Source: JBOZRQ01 sp050789255 (GTDB lineage: Bacteria; Bacillota; Sulfobacillia; Symbiobacteriales; Symbiobacteriaceae). From it: a DNA stretch of 64,000 nt. Both the position numbers and the translations under genes were made by a program. Shown piece after piece: positions 25,313 through 32,921 of this stretch (positions are counted from its first letter, which is position 1; every line of letters begins with the position of its first letter). Below the pieces are notes generated by a model. It did not search any database. It had not been told where the DNA came from and saw only the letters and a program-made list of their open reading frames with translations. The stretch lies in the NCBI GenBank assembly GCA_050789255.1, contig JBOZRQ010000057.1:143387-207386 (forward strand). Reading direction: 5' to 3'.

Positions 25313-26524
25313 TTGAGCCTTCAATCGAACCCTTGGGTGCGCCTCCGGATTTACCCGGCCTGGAGAGGGCTTGAGAGCGCCCTCTCTGACCTGGCGTCGC
25401 TGCTGAGCCAGACCGACCCAGACCGAGCTGGCGAGATCGCTGACCAGGTGGAGATCCTCCTGAGCGACCCCGAGGCGGCAGCCGGCCGCAGACCGGCCTA
25501 TGCCCGGGTGCGGCGGGAGGGGCGCCCTCCGAAGGCCGGCCATGATGAGGAGTTTGAGCCGGACCTGACAGAGCTGGCCTTCGACCTGGTGGACACCGCC
25601 GTCTTTCTGGAGTCCCCCCACGCGGTCCGGCACCTCGGCCAGCGCTTGGTGTCCGGCCTGCCCAGGCAGTGGCAGGCGCGCATCAGCAGCTGGACCTCGT
25701 ATTTGCGCCAGGTGATGCAGTCGCGGTTGTCGCGGCGGTCGGCGCCCGAGCCGTTGGCACCCGAGGCGGCGCCCCTTGAAGACGAACTGCCCGAGGGCTG
25801 GACGCCCGACTTTGCCGCCGCCGGCGATGGCCAGCTTGCCCTGGTTCTGCCGCAGGAGGCGACCCCGGCAGAGATTCAGGCTGCCCACGCCGAGCTACTC
25901 TATTTGGTGCTGATGCAGTGGGGCCTCGATGTTGCGAGGATTCATCTGCACCTGTTGATTACCGGGCCTGACAGCCCTGTCTCCCACGAATCGGTCGGGC
26001 AGGTGCTGGGCCTGCGGCGGCGGAGCGGCGAACGCCCAGGCCGGGCTGTGGAGCAGCTGCAGAACATACGCCTGACCGTCTACCGCTGGTACCTGGACGG
26101 CGAGGCCCTGGAGTATGAGCGTTCCAGCGGACCGCTCTGGGACCTGCAGGTCACCTACTTCGGTCAGGCGCGGCTGTTGGAGCAAGGCGGGAAGCTGACC
26201 ACCCGCGGCGAGGAGTGGTCGGTCCGGGTGCGGCCCGGGGTCCTGGTCCCCCCACCCTCCCCGGGCGCCCTCTGCCCACGGCTTGAGCATTTCAACCCCC
26301 TGGCGGCCTGTTCCGCGATCCTCCTCGCATTTGCAGGCCGCTCCGGTGCGACCGAGGTTTTGCTCCCTCACGATCTGCTTACCAGGGCATCGAGCCTGGA
26401 CCCGCAGGACACTGGGCCGCGCCACCTGAAGGCCGCGGCGAGGGCCCAGGCCGGTTGGGGCTGGCGGGCTGAGCTCGGCGAGAACTTCACCCGCTTTATG
26501 GTCGAGGAGGACCTCCCGGACTAG
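25313..26524 (+). CDS. Hypothetical protein (403 residues)
   Basis: Start TTG 25313 is chosen because GGAGGTG lies seven bases before it; a GTG at 25283 that overlaps the upstream stop is the alternative. The protein is soluble and Leu/Arg/Ala-rich, with an N-terminal helical region (about 1-150), a middle 'AGDGQLALVLPQEATPAEIQAAHAELLYLVLMQWG' and a beta-rich part 'VYRWYLDGEALEYERSSGPLWDLQVTYFG'. I do not recognise a family. It follows the S-layer homology glycosidase gene closely and ends at a terminator that overlaps its stop codon. Confidence 0.75.
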   Translation: MSLQSNPWVRLRIYPAWRGLESALSDLASLLSQTDPDRAGEIADQVEILLSDPEAAAGRRPAYARVRREGRPPKAGHDEEFEPDLTELAFDLVDTAVFLESPHAVRHLGQRLVSGLPRQWQARISSWTSYLRQVMQSRLSRRSAPEPLAPEAAPLEDELPEGWTPDFAAAGDGQLALVLPQEATPAEIQAAHAELLYLVLMQWGLDVARIHLHLLITGPDSPVSHESVGQVLGLRRRSGERPGRAVEQLQNIRLTVYRWYLDGEALEYERSSGPLWDLQVTYFGQARLLEQGGKLTTRGEEWSVRVRPGVLVPPPSPGALCPRLEHFNPLAACSAILLAFAGRSGATEVLLPHDLLTRASSLDPQDTGPRHLKAAARAQAGWGWRAELGENFTRFMVEEDLPD

Positions 26525-26540
26525 CCGGGAGGCCTTTTCT
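26512..26540 (+). terminator. Intrinsic terminator overlapping the stop codon
   Basis: CCTCCCGG pairs with CCGGGAGG across a five-base loop that contains the TAG stop; CCTTTTCTT follows. Confidence 0.88.
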
Positions 26541-26635
26541 TGTCGCAGGTCTTACGGTCCTGGCTCGATTAGGGAGACTGGACCAGGCTGCCCCGCAGAT
26601 AAGCTTCCTCCTACCGGAATGGAGCCACAGTGGCG

Positions 26636-26788
26636 TCACCGATCCAATACCAAACGGCTGAGAGCCTCCGCTTTGTCGCTTTGCGTCCAGCCCGGACGGT
26701 AGGGGTAACCACGGTCGGTAACACGTGGGGAACAGCCGCACAGCGCTGCGGCAAGGCACAGAAAGCCCAACACCAGTCTCCAGTCCAT
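26636..26788 (-). CDS. Small putative lipoprotein (50 residues)
   Basis: ATG 26788 lies ten bases after GGAGGAG and opens 50 codons to TGA 26636. The product starts 'MDWRLVLGFLCLAAALCGC', a short signal peptide ending in a lipobox (A-L-C-G-C or L-A-A-A-L-C). The mature part of about 30 residues has 'YPYRPGWTQSDKAEALSRLVLDR'-like features, with a terminal helix similar to the beginning of YhcN/YlaJ sporulation lipoproteins. Either it is a genuine small lipoprotein or the N-terminal remnant of a longer one. No partner gene is adjacent. Confidence 0.5.
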   Translation of the reverse strand: MDWRLVLGFLCLAAALCGCSPRVTDRGYPYRPGWTQSDKAEALSRLVLDR

Positions 26789-27606
26789 TAAGTCCAATCT
26801 CCTCCTTCAGCGGCACGGTACCAGTCCTGCGTCCAGGCCACCACCTCTTGGGGGCCGGGCTCATCCGGTCCCCATCCGTCGGCGGTGGCCAGCGCCAGCC
26901 CCTCCTGCTCCAGTGCCCGCGCGCCTGCCCCCTCCGTCGCGCTGTTTGTGCCTGTCGTCGCGCTGCCCTACCCACACCCTCCTCAATCACCCCCGACTCA
27001 CCGCCTCAGGTGGCGGCCCTCCAGATCTGCCAGCGCCGGGAAGTACCTTCCTCCTAACCTGCAAATTGTGACACACTTTGGACACTGGGCGGTGTGTCAA
27101 AGGCCGCAGGTTGGGAGTCCATTGACCAGTCGAGGACCCTAAAAGGACCTGTTTGGGCCTGAGAATCCGGGAATTTGACACTCGGCGCCCGGCTGGACCG
27201 GCATTCACGGCCCCAACCTGTTGCTTTTGACACACTGCGACCGGCCAAGGTGCAGTTTCTGACACACGGGATGGGCCTAGTAACCGGTGTCCCTTTCAGG
27301 CACTGTGCTTTTGGCTGCCAAGGCGAGGAACTGCTTGTCCTGGACACCCTGATGCGGGGAGCGAGGGGAACCACTACGAACCAGGTATGGGCTGGAACGC
27401 ATGGGCGCTCTAGGTGAGTACAAGCTGGACTTCGAGTTGGAGGATCTCGGACAGTTGGATGTCAAGATCGTGTGACGAACCCACCTTGGCAGCACGGAGA
27501 CTCACCTCGTTTGTGAATGTCCATCCCCACGCATACCGGCAATGTAAGTTTCAGCCACTGTGGCAGGAGCACCTGAGCCGGGGCGGCCCCTGCTTCGGAT
27601 CTGTCT
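26789..27606. other. Repeat-rich stretch without an intact gene
   Basis: Apart from the repeats at 27058-27276, I see no convincing gene. At 27401-27475 a 24-codon frame reads 'YKLDFELEDLGQLDVKIV', which looks like a piece of a FliK-like or hook-length protein, but it lacks a ribosome site. Long frames here have poor codon use. The stretch sits between a small lipoprotein and a truncated M50 protease gene and looks like decayed DNA. Confidence 0.5.
27058..27276. repeat. Cluster of TTTGACACAC-type inverted and direct repeats
   Basis: Five copies of a TTTGACACAC-like word occur in both directions. The best pair is GTGTGTCAAA-GG-CCGCAGGTTGGG near 27091 and its inverted partner ending CCCAACCTG-TTGCTTTTGACACAC near 27214-27238. 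A smaller hairpin is TGACACAC/GTGTGTCA at 27068-27098 with a 15-nt loop. The word GTGT-NN-CAAA is shared with the paired elements at 11264 and 38685, but the rest differs. Confidence 0.6.
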
Positions 27607-27882
27607 TCACACCAGGACCTTGTCCCAGGGGGATGCCTTGTCCGGCTGCACCATGACGAAAGCGCCAAACCCGGGCAGGAAGAACGGAGCCCGCCGGACC
27701 GGCAGACCCCGCCAACGGGCAGCAACGACATGCCCGAGCTCGTGGACGTAGAGCAATGCCATCAGCCACAGGCTGAAAGACCAGCCGGTATCCAAGCCAC
27801 CGTACACGACAGCGATGGTTCCGGACACCACGGTTCCCCAGGAGCAAAACGGACGCAGAACTGACCAAAACCGACTTGGCAC
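27607..27882 (-). pseudogene. Truncated site-2 protease (M50) family gene
   Basis: The frame starts at GTG 27882 behind AAGGAGAGG and encodes 91 residues. It has a transmembrane segment with the zinc motif 'YVHELGHVVAARWRGL' (H-E-L-G-H) followed by 'FLPGFGAFVMVQP', as in SpoIVFB/YwhC-like membrane metalloproteases. It stops about 25 residues later, whereas family members continue with the second metal-ligand region (N-P-D-G type) and further helices. The missing half makes activity unlikely. It could still be expressed as a small membrane protein. Confidence 0.65.
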
Positions 27883-27952
27883 TGTGAGCCCCTCTCCTTC
27901 CACCGCCTAATACGAGAAGAGCGGAGAGCAGGTTCGCTTTCGGAAAAGAAGC

Positions 27953-27975
27953 GCCTCCCGAATTGATCGGGAGGC
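27953..27975 (-). terminator. Intrinsic terminator after the tandem-GNAT gene
   Basis: GCCTCCCG and CGGGAGGC pair around a seven-base loop; on the minus strand the stem is followed by GCTTCTTTTC. It is eight bases after the stop codon. Confidence 0.8.
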
Positions 27976-27983
27976 TGGGTGGT

Positions 27984-28928
27984 CTACTTGACCTGCTTGC
28001 CGTACACGTAAACACCCGGTTCCGGGACGTAGCCCAGCCGGCGGTTGGTGGCCAGCATTGGTGCGTTGGCAGAGTGGTTGTTGGTGCGGTTTTGCGGGTA
28101 CCCCTCCGCCTTGGCCCAGCCAAGTGCCACGACCTTGATCGCCAGCGAGATGCCCTGACCCCGCACGGACCGGTCGACGGCCGTCAGGCCTTGGTAGACG
28201 TTGCCGTTGGCCATGGGCTCGAGCTGGGACATGGCCACCCACTGGTCCCCCTTGGCCGCCAGAAAGACGGCGTCTGACCGGAAGCGGGGGTTGTCCTTGA
28301 ACCACTTGATCCAGTCCTCATAGTTGGGGAAGGGGTTCTCCCCGTAGACAGGGACGTCCTTGGAGAGCACTTTGTGCAGCTCGTAGAACTTGTGAAAGCC
28401 TGCCTCGTCGTCCCCTTCCGCCGCCAGCGTCGTGAAGCGGACGCCCTTGTCCCGGGCGGCGGTGACGCTGTCCATGAAGGGCTCCGGATTCCAGGTCTTC
28501 AGGTCCAGGGTGGACTCGAAGATGTGGTGCTCACGGATGAACCCGCGCCGCTCAACCCAGCCCTGTGAGTCCGGGTCGTTCTCCCGCACGTCGGTGTTCA
28601 GCTTGGCGGCGCCCTGCTCGATCGCCCACGCCTCAACCATCTTGTGAAGCGCAGCGGCGGCGCCCTGGCGCTGGTAGGGCTTCTCCACCCGGACCCGGTA
28701 GAAGAACTCGCCCGGTTTGTGCCACGGAGCGTGCTCCGCCAGACCGTACCCGATCATGTGGCCGTCGGCACTGACCGCCGCGTAGCGCTGAAGCTTCACG
28801 GTGGCCGGGCGGTTGCGCTCGCCGCGCTCAAAGTCCTCCACCGTGGTGGGTTCGGGGATCTGACTATTGACGATCTCGACCAGGCGAGCGATGTCGGTTG
28901 GTTCAAAGGGGCGGATGGCGAAACTCAT
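27984..28928 (-). CDS. Tandem GNAT acetyltransferase
   Basis: The 314-residue protein contains two GNAT modules. The first (about 1-160) starts 'FAIRPFEPTDIARLVEIVN' and has the acetyl-CoA loop in 'VEKPYQRQGAAAALHKMV'. The second (about 165-314) ends with 'GLTAVDRSVRGQGISLAIKVVALGWA' and 'NAPMLATNRRLGYVPEP'. The start is ATG 28928 with GGAGGG eight bases upstream. The substrate is unknown; tandem GNATs of this kind acetylate small amines or antibiotics. A degenerate copy with its promoter lies at 17871-18193. Confidence 0.88.
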   Translation of the reverse strand: MSFAIRPFEPTDIARLVEIVNSQIPEPTTVEDFERGERNRPATVKLQRYAAVSADGHMIGYGLAEHAPWHKPGEFFYRVRVEKPYQRQGAAAALHKMVEAWAIEQGAAKLNTDVRENDPDSQGWVERRGFIREHHIFESTLDLKTWNPEPFMDSVTAARDKGVRFTTLAAEGDDEAGFHKFYELHKVLSKDVPVYGENPFPNYEDWIKWFKDNPRFRSDAVFLAAKGDQWVAMSQLEPMANGNVYQGLTAVDRSVRGQGISLAIKVVALGWAKAEGYPQNRTNNHSANAPMLATNRRLGYVPEPGVYVYGKQVK

Positions 28929-29215
28929 CGTATTCCCTCCAGACATTTCAGCAAGCTGTGTATTTAGACTCTAATCATATCACTTCACGGGCTGATCGAG
29001 AACGGAAAGGACCGGTAGACGAAAAAAATCCCCCGGGGCGCCGTGATCGGGGCGTTGTACATGTTGATGTTCCGGTCGGCATCCCGGGGCCACTCCGACC
29101 GTTCCCGGTGTAAACGCTCCTCCTTTTCGCGAGGAATTCTGCGAGCTGGCGGCGAACCTGCGGTCCGAACGGCTCTGGTGTGTCCTGCTCCAGAGCCCGA
29201 GGAAGGAAGTTCAGC
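28929..29215. other. Intergenic region with leader shared with the GNAT pseudogene
   Basis: The first about 100 bases match the leader of the decayed copy (18198-18290). Around 29030-29060 lies ATCCCCCGGGGCGCCGTGATC, part of an old terminator. I see no gene. Confidence 0.5.
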
Positions 29216-29704
29216 TTGTTTTCACATCGCCAGGAGATTGACGCGGCCGGCCGGGTTCTGTCAGTCCAAAGCTTGCAGCGGCCCCTCGCCCAAAGCCCTA
29301 CCCCGGCGGACGCGGCTGAGGCTGGCCGCCGTTACTGGGCCTTTTTGCGCCGCCTCGGACTCGGCCTGCTCATCGTAAAGCCCCGCTCGGACGGCGGGGT
29401 GGATGTGGGCGTTCCGGGCCTTGTCCTGCTGGCGTTCGGCGCCCCGGCGATCGAAGAGCACGAGGGCGGCTATGCGGTCCGGTACAGGATCCTGGAGGGT
29501 GCACTTGTCCAGAGGTCCGGCCGGGGCCAAGGCTTCCTGTTGGTCGGCCTGGGCAGCCACCGGGTCACCCTGGCGGTCGATGGCTACTACGCCGCCCTGG
29601 TGGGGCCCCGCCGGCACCCGGTGCGGGTCGGATTCTACCTGGCCACCCAGTCTGCGATTCACGTCGCCGTTGCTCGTGGGTTCTTGCGTTCCCTGATTCT
29701 CTAA
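29216..29704 (+). CDS. Hypothetical protein (162 residues)
   Basis: The TTG start at 29216 follows GAGGAAGG. The protein has an N-terminal helical part ('HRQEIDAAGRVLSVQSLQRPL', 'ADAAEAGRRYWAFLRRLGLGLLIV') and then a strand-rich part ('GVDVGVPGLVLLAFGAPAIEE', 'YRILEGALVQRSGRGQGFLLVGL', 'RHPVRVGFYLATQSAIHVAVARGFL'). I do not recognise a family. It is followed after 23 bases by the WYL regulator, so the two may form an operon. The rarer start and lack of a known domain leave some doubt about the exact start. Confidence 0.7.
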   Translation: MFSHRQEIDAAGRVLSVQSLQRPLAQSPTPADAAEAGRRYWAFLRRLGLGLLIVKPRSDGGVDVGVPGLVLLAFGAPAIEEHEGGYAVRYRILEGALVQRSGRGQGFLLVGLGSHRVTLAVDGYYAALVGPRRHPVRVGFYLATQSAIHVAVARGFLRSLIL

Positions 29705-29727
29705 CGCCTGTTGGGAGTGGAATACCC

Positions 29728-30699
29728 TTGGTCAAGTCCGACAACCTGCTCGCCGTGCTGTGGCTGTTGCGTTCCCGCCGCCGCATGACCGCCGCCCAGC
29801 TCGCTTCGGAACTGGAGACAAGCGTCCGGACGGTCTACCGCTACATCGACGCCCTGTGTGCCGCCGGGGCGCCCATCATCAGCGATTCGGGGCCGGAGGG
29901 AGGCTACAGCCTGCCCGAGAACTTCCAGCGGGCGCCGCTCTTCTTTGAGCCAACGGAGCTGGTGGCGCTGTTCCAGGCGGCTGAGTTTGCCCAGAAGGCC
30001 GGGCATCCCTATTCGGAAGCCCTGGTCACCGCGCTGCGCAAGGTGCGGCTCACGCTGACCGACGAGCAGGCCGGGAGCCTGGAGCGGCATACCGGGGCCT
30101 TCCTGGTGGCGCCCCAGCGGCGGGGCGGGCCGGTGGAGCCCTGGCTGCGGGACCTGGAGGAGGCCGCCGCAGACGGAGCCTCCCTGGAGATGTCCTATCA
30201 GAAGCTGGGGGCAGAAGCCCCGGAAGTGCGCATGATCGATCCTTACGCCGTGGTTCACTCCGGTGGGCTCTGGTACGTGGTGGCGTTCTGCCACGCCCGA
30301 CAGGCGCTCCGGGACTTCCGGGTCGATCGGATTCACGCACTGGCCCGCACAGGCCAAACCTTTGTCCGGCCGGATGCCGACCCGGGCTGGCGCCAGCGCT
30401 TCACGGACTGGATTCCCGAGCAGGTCAAGTCCGGGGAAGCGACCCTGGTGCGTCTGGGCGGCACCCCCAATGTAATCGCATCCGCCTGCGAGCACTGGTA
30501 CCTGCGCCACTGCCTGGTGGAGCGGTCCGCCCGGGAGGCGCTCTTTCAGGTGGACCCGATCGGCCTCAGGCAGTTGCCGGGCTATCTGCTGGGGTTCGGC
30601 CCGGCGGTGCGAATCGTGGAGCCGGAGGGCCTGCGCAAACAGGTGGAGCGGCTGGCGGCGACGACTGCGGAACACCATCGCAATGAAAAAAGTCCCTGA
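29728..30699 (+). CDS. YafY-type HTH/WYL-domain transcriptional regulator
   Basis: The 323-residue protein begins at TTG 29728 behind GGGAGTGG. Residues about 5-60 are an HTH_11 winged helix ('LLAVLWLLRSRRRMTAAQLASEL', 'SVRTVYRYIDALCAAGAPI'), followed by the wing 'GPEGGYSL'. Residues about 150-240 form a WYL ligand-sensing domain ('IDPYAVVHSGGLWYVVAFCH', 'RDFRVDRIHAL'). A C-terminal WCX part ends the protein. Such regulators sense nucleotides or other ligands. It overlaps a terminator and precedes the MFS transporter gene, which is a likely target. Confidence 0.9.
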   Translation: MVKSDNLLAVLWLLRSRRRMTAAQLASELETSVRTVYRYIDALCAAGAPIISDSGPEGGYSLPENFQRAPLFFEPTELVALFQAAEFAQKAGHPYSEALVTALRKVRLTLTDEQAGSLERHTGAFLVAPQRRGGPVEPWLRDLEEAAADGASLEMSYQKLGAEAPEVRMIDPYAVVHSGGLWYVVAFCHARQALRDFRVDRIHALARTGQTFVRPDADPGWRQRFTDWIPEQVKSGEATLVRLGGTPNVIASACEHWYLRHCLVERSAREALFQVDPIGLRQLPGYLLGFGPAVRIVEPEGLRKQVERLAATTAEHHRNEKSP

Positions 30700-30716
30700 C
30701 ACGGGTTGTCAGGGAC
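30692..30716 (+). terminator. Hairpin at the 3' end of the WYL regulator gene
   Basis: GTCCCTGACA and TGTCAGGGAC form a perfect 10-bp stem with a five-base loop, overlapping the last codons and stop. There is no T-run; a second hairpin begins on its last base. Confidence 0.7.
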
Positions 30717-30746
30717 TCCCCTTTATGATGGAGCCATAAAGGGGAG
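30716..30746 (+). promoter_or_regulatory. Perfect hairpin covering the ribosome binding site of the MFS gene
   Basis: CTCCCCTTTATG and CATAAAGGGGAG form a 12-bp perfect stem with a seven-base loop. The right arm contains the GGGGAG ribosome site used by the ATG at 30757 (and 30748). It could be an operator for the upstream regulator or an RNA element that hides the ribosome site. Confidence 0.65.
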
Positions 30747-30756
30747 GATGATCGAC

Positions 30757-31989
30757 ATGGCTAGTATTGCAGCCGTAGCACCGCTCAAGCGCCGCGACTT
30801 TCGGTACTTCTGGTTCGGGCAGTGGGTCTCCCAGTTCGGCGACAACATCTTTCACGTGGCCCAGGTGTGGATCGTCTACCAGCTGACCGGTTCTGCGGGC
30901 GCCATGGCCACCGTGGCGCTCTGCGGGCAGATTCCCTCCATCGCCATGATCCTGATGGGCGGCGCCCTGGTCGACCGGCTGCCCCGGCGCAGGGTTGCGC
31001 TCTGGTCCGACCTGGTGCGGGGCGCCCTGGTCCTGGCGGCGGCCGGCCTGCTGTATGCGGGCGCCCTTGGCCCGTGGCACATGTACGCCCTCGCTGCCGC
31101 CTTTGGCACGGTCAGCGCCTTCGCCAGGCCCGCCTTTCGGGCGCTCATCCCCACGCTGGTACCGCCCGAGGAGCGCACGGCGACCAACTCGCTGATCAGC
31201 GCCGGGAGCACGGCCGCTGGCATCGCCGGGCCGACCCTGGGGGGCCTGATTATGGCGGCGGGCGGCGCCGAGGCTGCCTTCCTGGTGAACGGGCTCTCGT
31301 TCCTGGCGGCGGGCGCCGGGCTGCTGCTGACCCGGGTGGAGGAGCCGGCTCGGACCCACTCGGCGGACGCTGCTGTGCGGCCGGCACACCTGGTGCGTGA
31401 CCTGCTGGAGGCGCTGCGGGTGCTGGCGGCTCAGCCGTTTCTGCTGGCGACCATCATCTTTATGGCGATCATCAACGTGACAGGGCAGGCCCCGGAAGTC
31501 ATTCTGCGGCCCTGGGTGGCCCGGGAGCTGGCGGGGGGCGGGCCGGGAACGCTCTCGCTGACCTACACCTGCTTCTCGGCCGGCATGTTCGGCGCCTTGA
31601 CCCTGCTGGGCAGCTGGAAGATCAAGCGGCACCGGGGGCTCTGGGCGTACGGGGGCATCCTGGTCACGGGCTTCTCCATGGTGGGCATGGCGCTGGTGAC
31701 GGCGCCGTGGCAGCTCTGGGTGCTGGACTTCGTCCTGGGCGCCGCCTGCATGACCTACTTCGTCATCTGGGAGGGCATGCTGCAGGACCTGGTTCCCGCC
31801 GAAGTTATGGGGCGAGTGGCCGCGATCGATGAGTTCGGGCGAATGATCCTCTACCCCCTGGGCCTGGCTGCGGTGGGCCTGCTGGCCTCCAGCGGCGCCG
31901 CCTTCTGGGCGATGCTGGGCGGCGGGCTGCTCACCGTGCTGCTCTCCCTCGCCGGGTTGATGATGCCGGTGGTCCGGCGCCAGGGCTGA
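30757..31989 (+). CDS. MFS efflux transporter (MFS_3/macrolide-efflux type)
   Basis: The 410-residue protein has about 12 hydrophobic helices and begins 'LKRRDFRYFWFGQWVSQFGDNIF', the usual start of the enterobactin-exporter/macrolide-efflux branch. The cytoplasmic loop 2-3 motif is 'GGALVDRLPRRRVAL' and the helix 5 region has 'GIAGPTLGGLIMAAGG'. It should export a small molecule using the proton gradient. ATG 30757 is spaced nine bases from GGGGAGG. It is controlled at least in part by the hairpin that covers this site and possibly by the adjacent WYL regulator. Confidence 0.88.
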   Translation: MASIAAVAPLKRRDFRYFWFGQWVSQFGDNIFHVAQVWIVYQLTGSAGAMATVALCGQIPSIAMILMGGALVDRLPRRRVALWSDLVRGALVLAAAGLLYAGALGPWHMYALAAAFGTVSAFARPAFRALIPTLVPPEERTATNSLISAGSTAAGIAGPTLGGLIMAAGGAEAAFLVNGLSFLAAGAGLLLTRVEEPARTHSADAAVRPAHLVRDLLEALRVLAAQPFLLATIIFMAIINVTGQAPEVILRPWVARELAGGGPGTLSLTYTCFSAGMFGALTLLGSWKIKRHRGLWAYGGILVTGFSMVGMALVTAPWQLWVLDFVLGAACMTYFVIWEGMLQDLVPAEVMGRVAAIDEFGRMILYPLGLAAVGLLASSGAAFWAMLGGGLLTVLLSLAGLMMPVVRRQG

Positions 31990-31996
31990 GTCGAAC

Positions 31997-32905
31997 TCAG
32001 GTCAGGTCAAGAGCCAGCTCAACCGCCATGCTGATGTGGCCGAACATGTCATCTTCGTACTCGCGGACCAGGGTGAAGCCCAGGCCTTCGTAGGCTCGGC
32101 GGCCAATCTGGTTCTCCTTCTCGACCTGTGCATAGACACGGTTGACGCTGACCTGCTCCCGGAGCGCCTCCACGCATGCGCTGAGCAGCCGCCGGCCAAG
32201 GCCCCTGCCCTGGTACTCCGGCAGCACGTAGAACCGCCACAGTTCGGCCTCCCCCAGCTCCTTGCGGGCGGAGATCATGGCAAAGCCCACGGCCTGGCCT
32301 TCGGGCTCGGTGGCGACGAAGAATGCGTTGGCGGGGTTGGCGATCTGCCGGGTGAGGGCGGCCTCCGAATACCACTGGGAGAGGGCTTTGGCCTGAACCT
32401 CCTCAGGCAGGATTCCCTGGTACGTGGCCTTCCAGGCCGCCGTTGCCACGGCGATAATGCCCTGGCAATCTGCAGGCGTCGCCCGCCGGACCTGGTACGC
32501 GACCTTCGCTCCCCAGGACTCCGCAGCCACGTCGGCAATCGGCTGGGAGAAGGTCCAGCGGTGGCCGCCCGGATCCTGGGCGCTGTACTGGCGCTCGCCG
32601 AAAGGGAAGTCGGTGGGTTCACTCACAATGTGCGCCCCATGCTCGCGGGCCCTCCGGCAGTGCGCGTCTACGTCATCCACCCGCACATGCACGGAGTGGC
32701 TTCCCATCGCCCCGTTGGGCGCCGCACTGCCCCGGTCGGTCACGATTATGGCGCCTTGCCCATACAGAAGCTGAATCCGGTGGGTGCCGATGCGCAGTCG
32801 TTCCGTGAAGCCAAAGGTCCGGCAAAGAAACGCAGCGGCGGCGCCCACGTCATCATAGCAAAGCACGGGGATCACAACAGCATCTGGCGTGGAGCGGTTA
32901 CGCAT
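31997..32905 (-). CDS. VOC-GNAT fusion protein
   Basis: The 302-residue protein joins two domains. Residues about 10-130 are a VOC module ('VVIPVLCYDDVGAAAAFLCRTFGF', 'VHVRVDDVDAHCRRAREHGA', 'YSAQDPGGHRWTFSQPI'). Residues about 140-300 are a GNAT acetyltransferase ('YQVRRATPADCQGIIAVATAAW', acetyl-CoA loop 'YVLPEYQGRGLGRRLLSACV'). The start is ATG 32905 with GAGGTG nine bases upstream; GTG 32914 is possible. The VOC half could bind the ligand that the GNAT half acetylates, as in fosfomycin- or bleomycin-type resistance, but this is inference. It follows the MBL-fold gene by 16 bases. Confidence 0.85.
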   Translation of the reverse strand: MRNRSTPDAVVIPVLCYDDVGAAAAFLCRTFGFTERLRIGTHRIQLLYGQGAIIVTDRGSAAPNGAMGSHSVHVRVDDVDAHCRRAREHGAHIVSEPTDFPFGERQYSAQDPGGHRWTFSQPIADVAAESWGAKVAYQVRRATPADCQGIIAVATAAWKATYQGILPEEVQAKALSQWYSEAALTRQIANPANAFFVATEPEGQAVGFAMISARKELGEAELWRFYVLPEYQGRGLGRRLLSACVEALREQVSVNRVYAQVEKENQIGRRAYEGLGFTLVREYEDDMFGHISMAVELALDLT

Positions 32906-32921
32906 GGGGGTCACACCTCAT

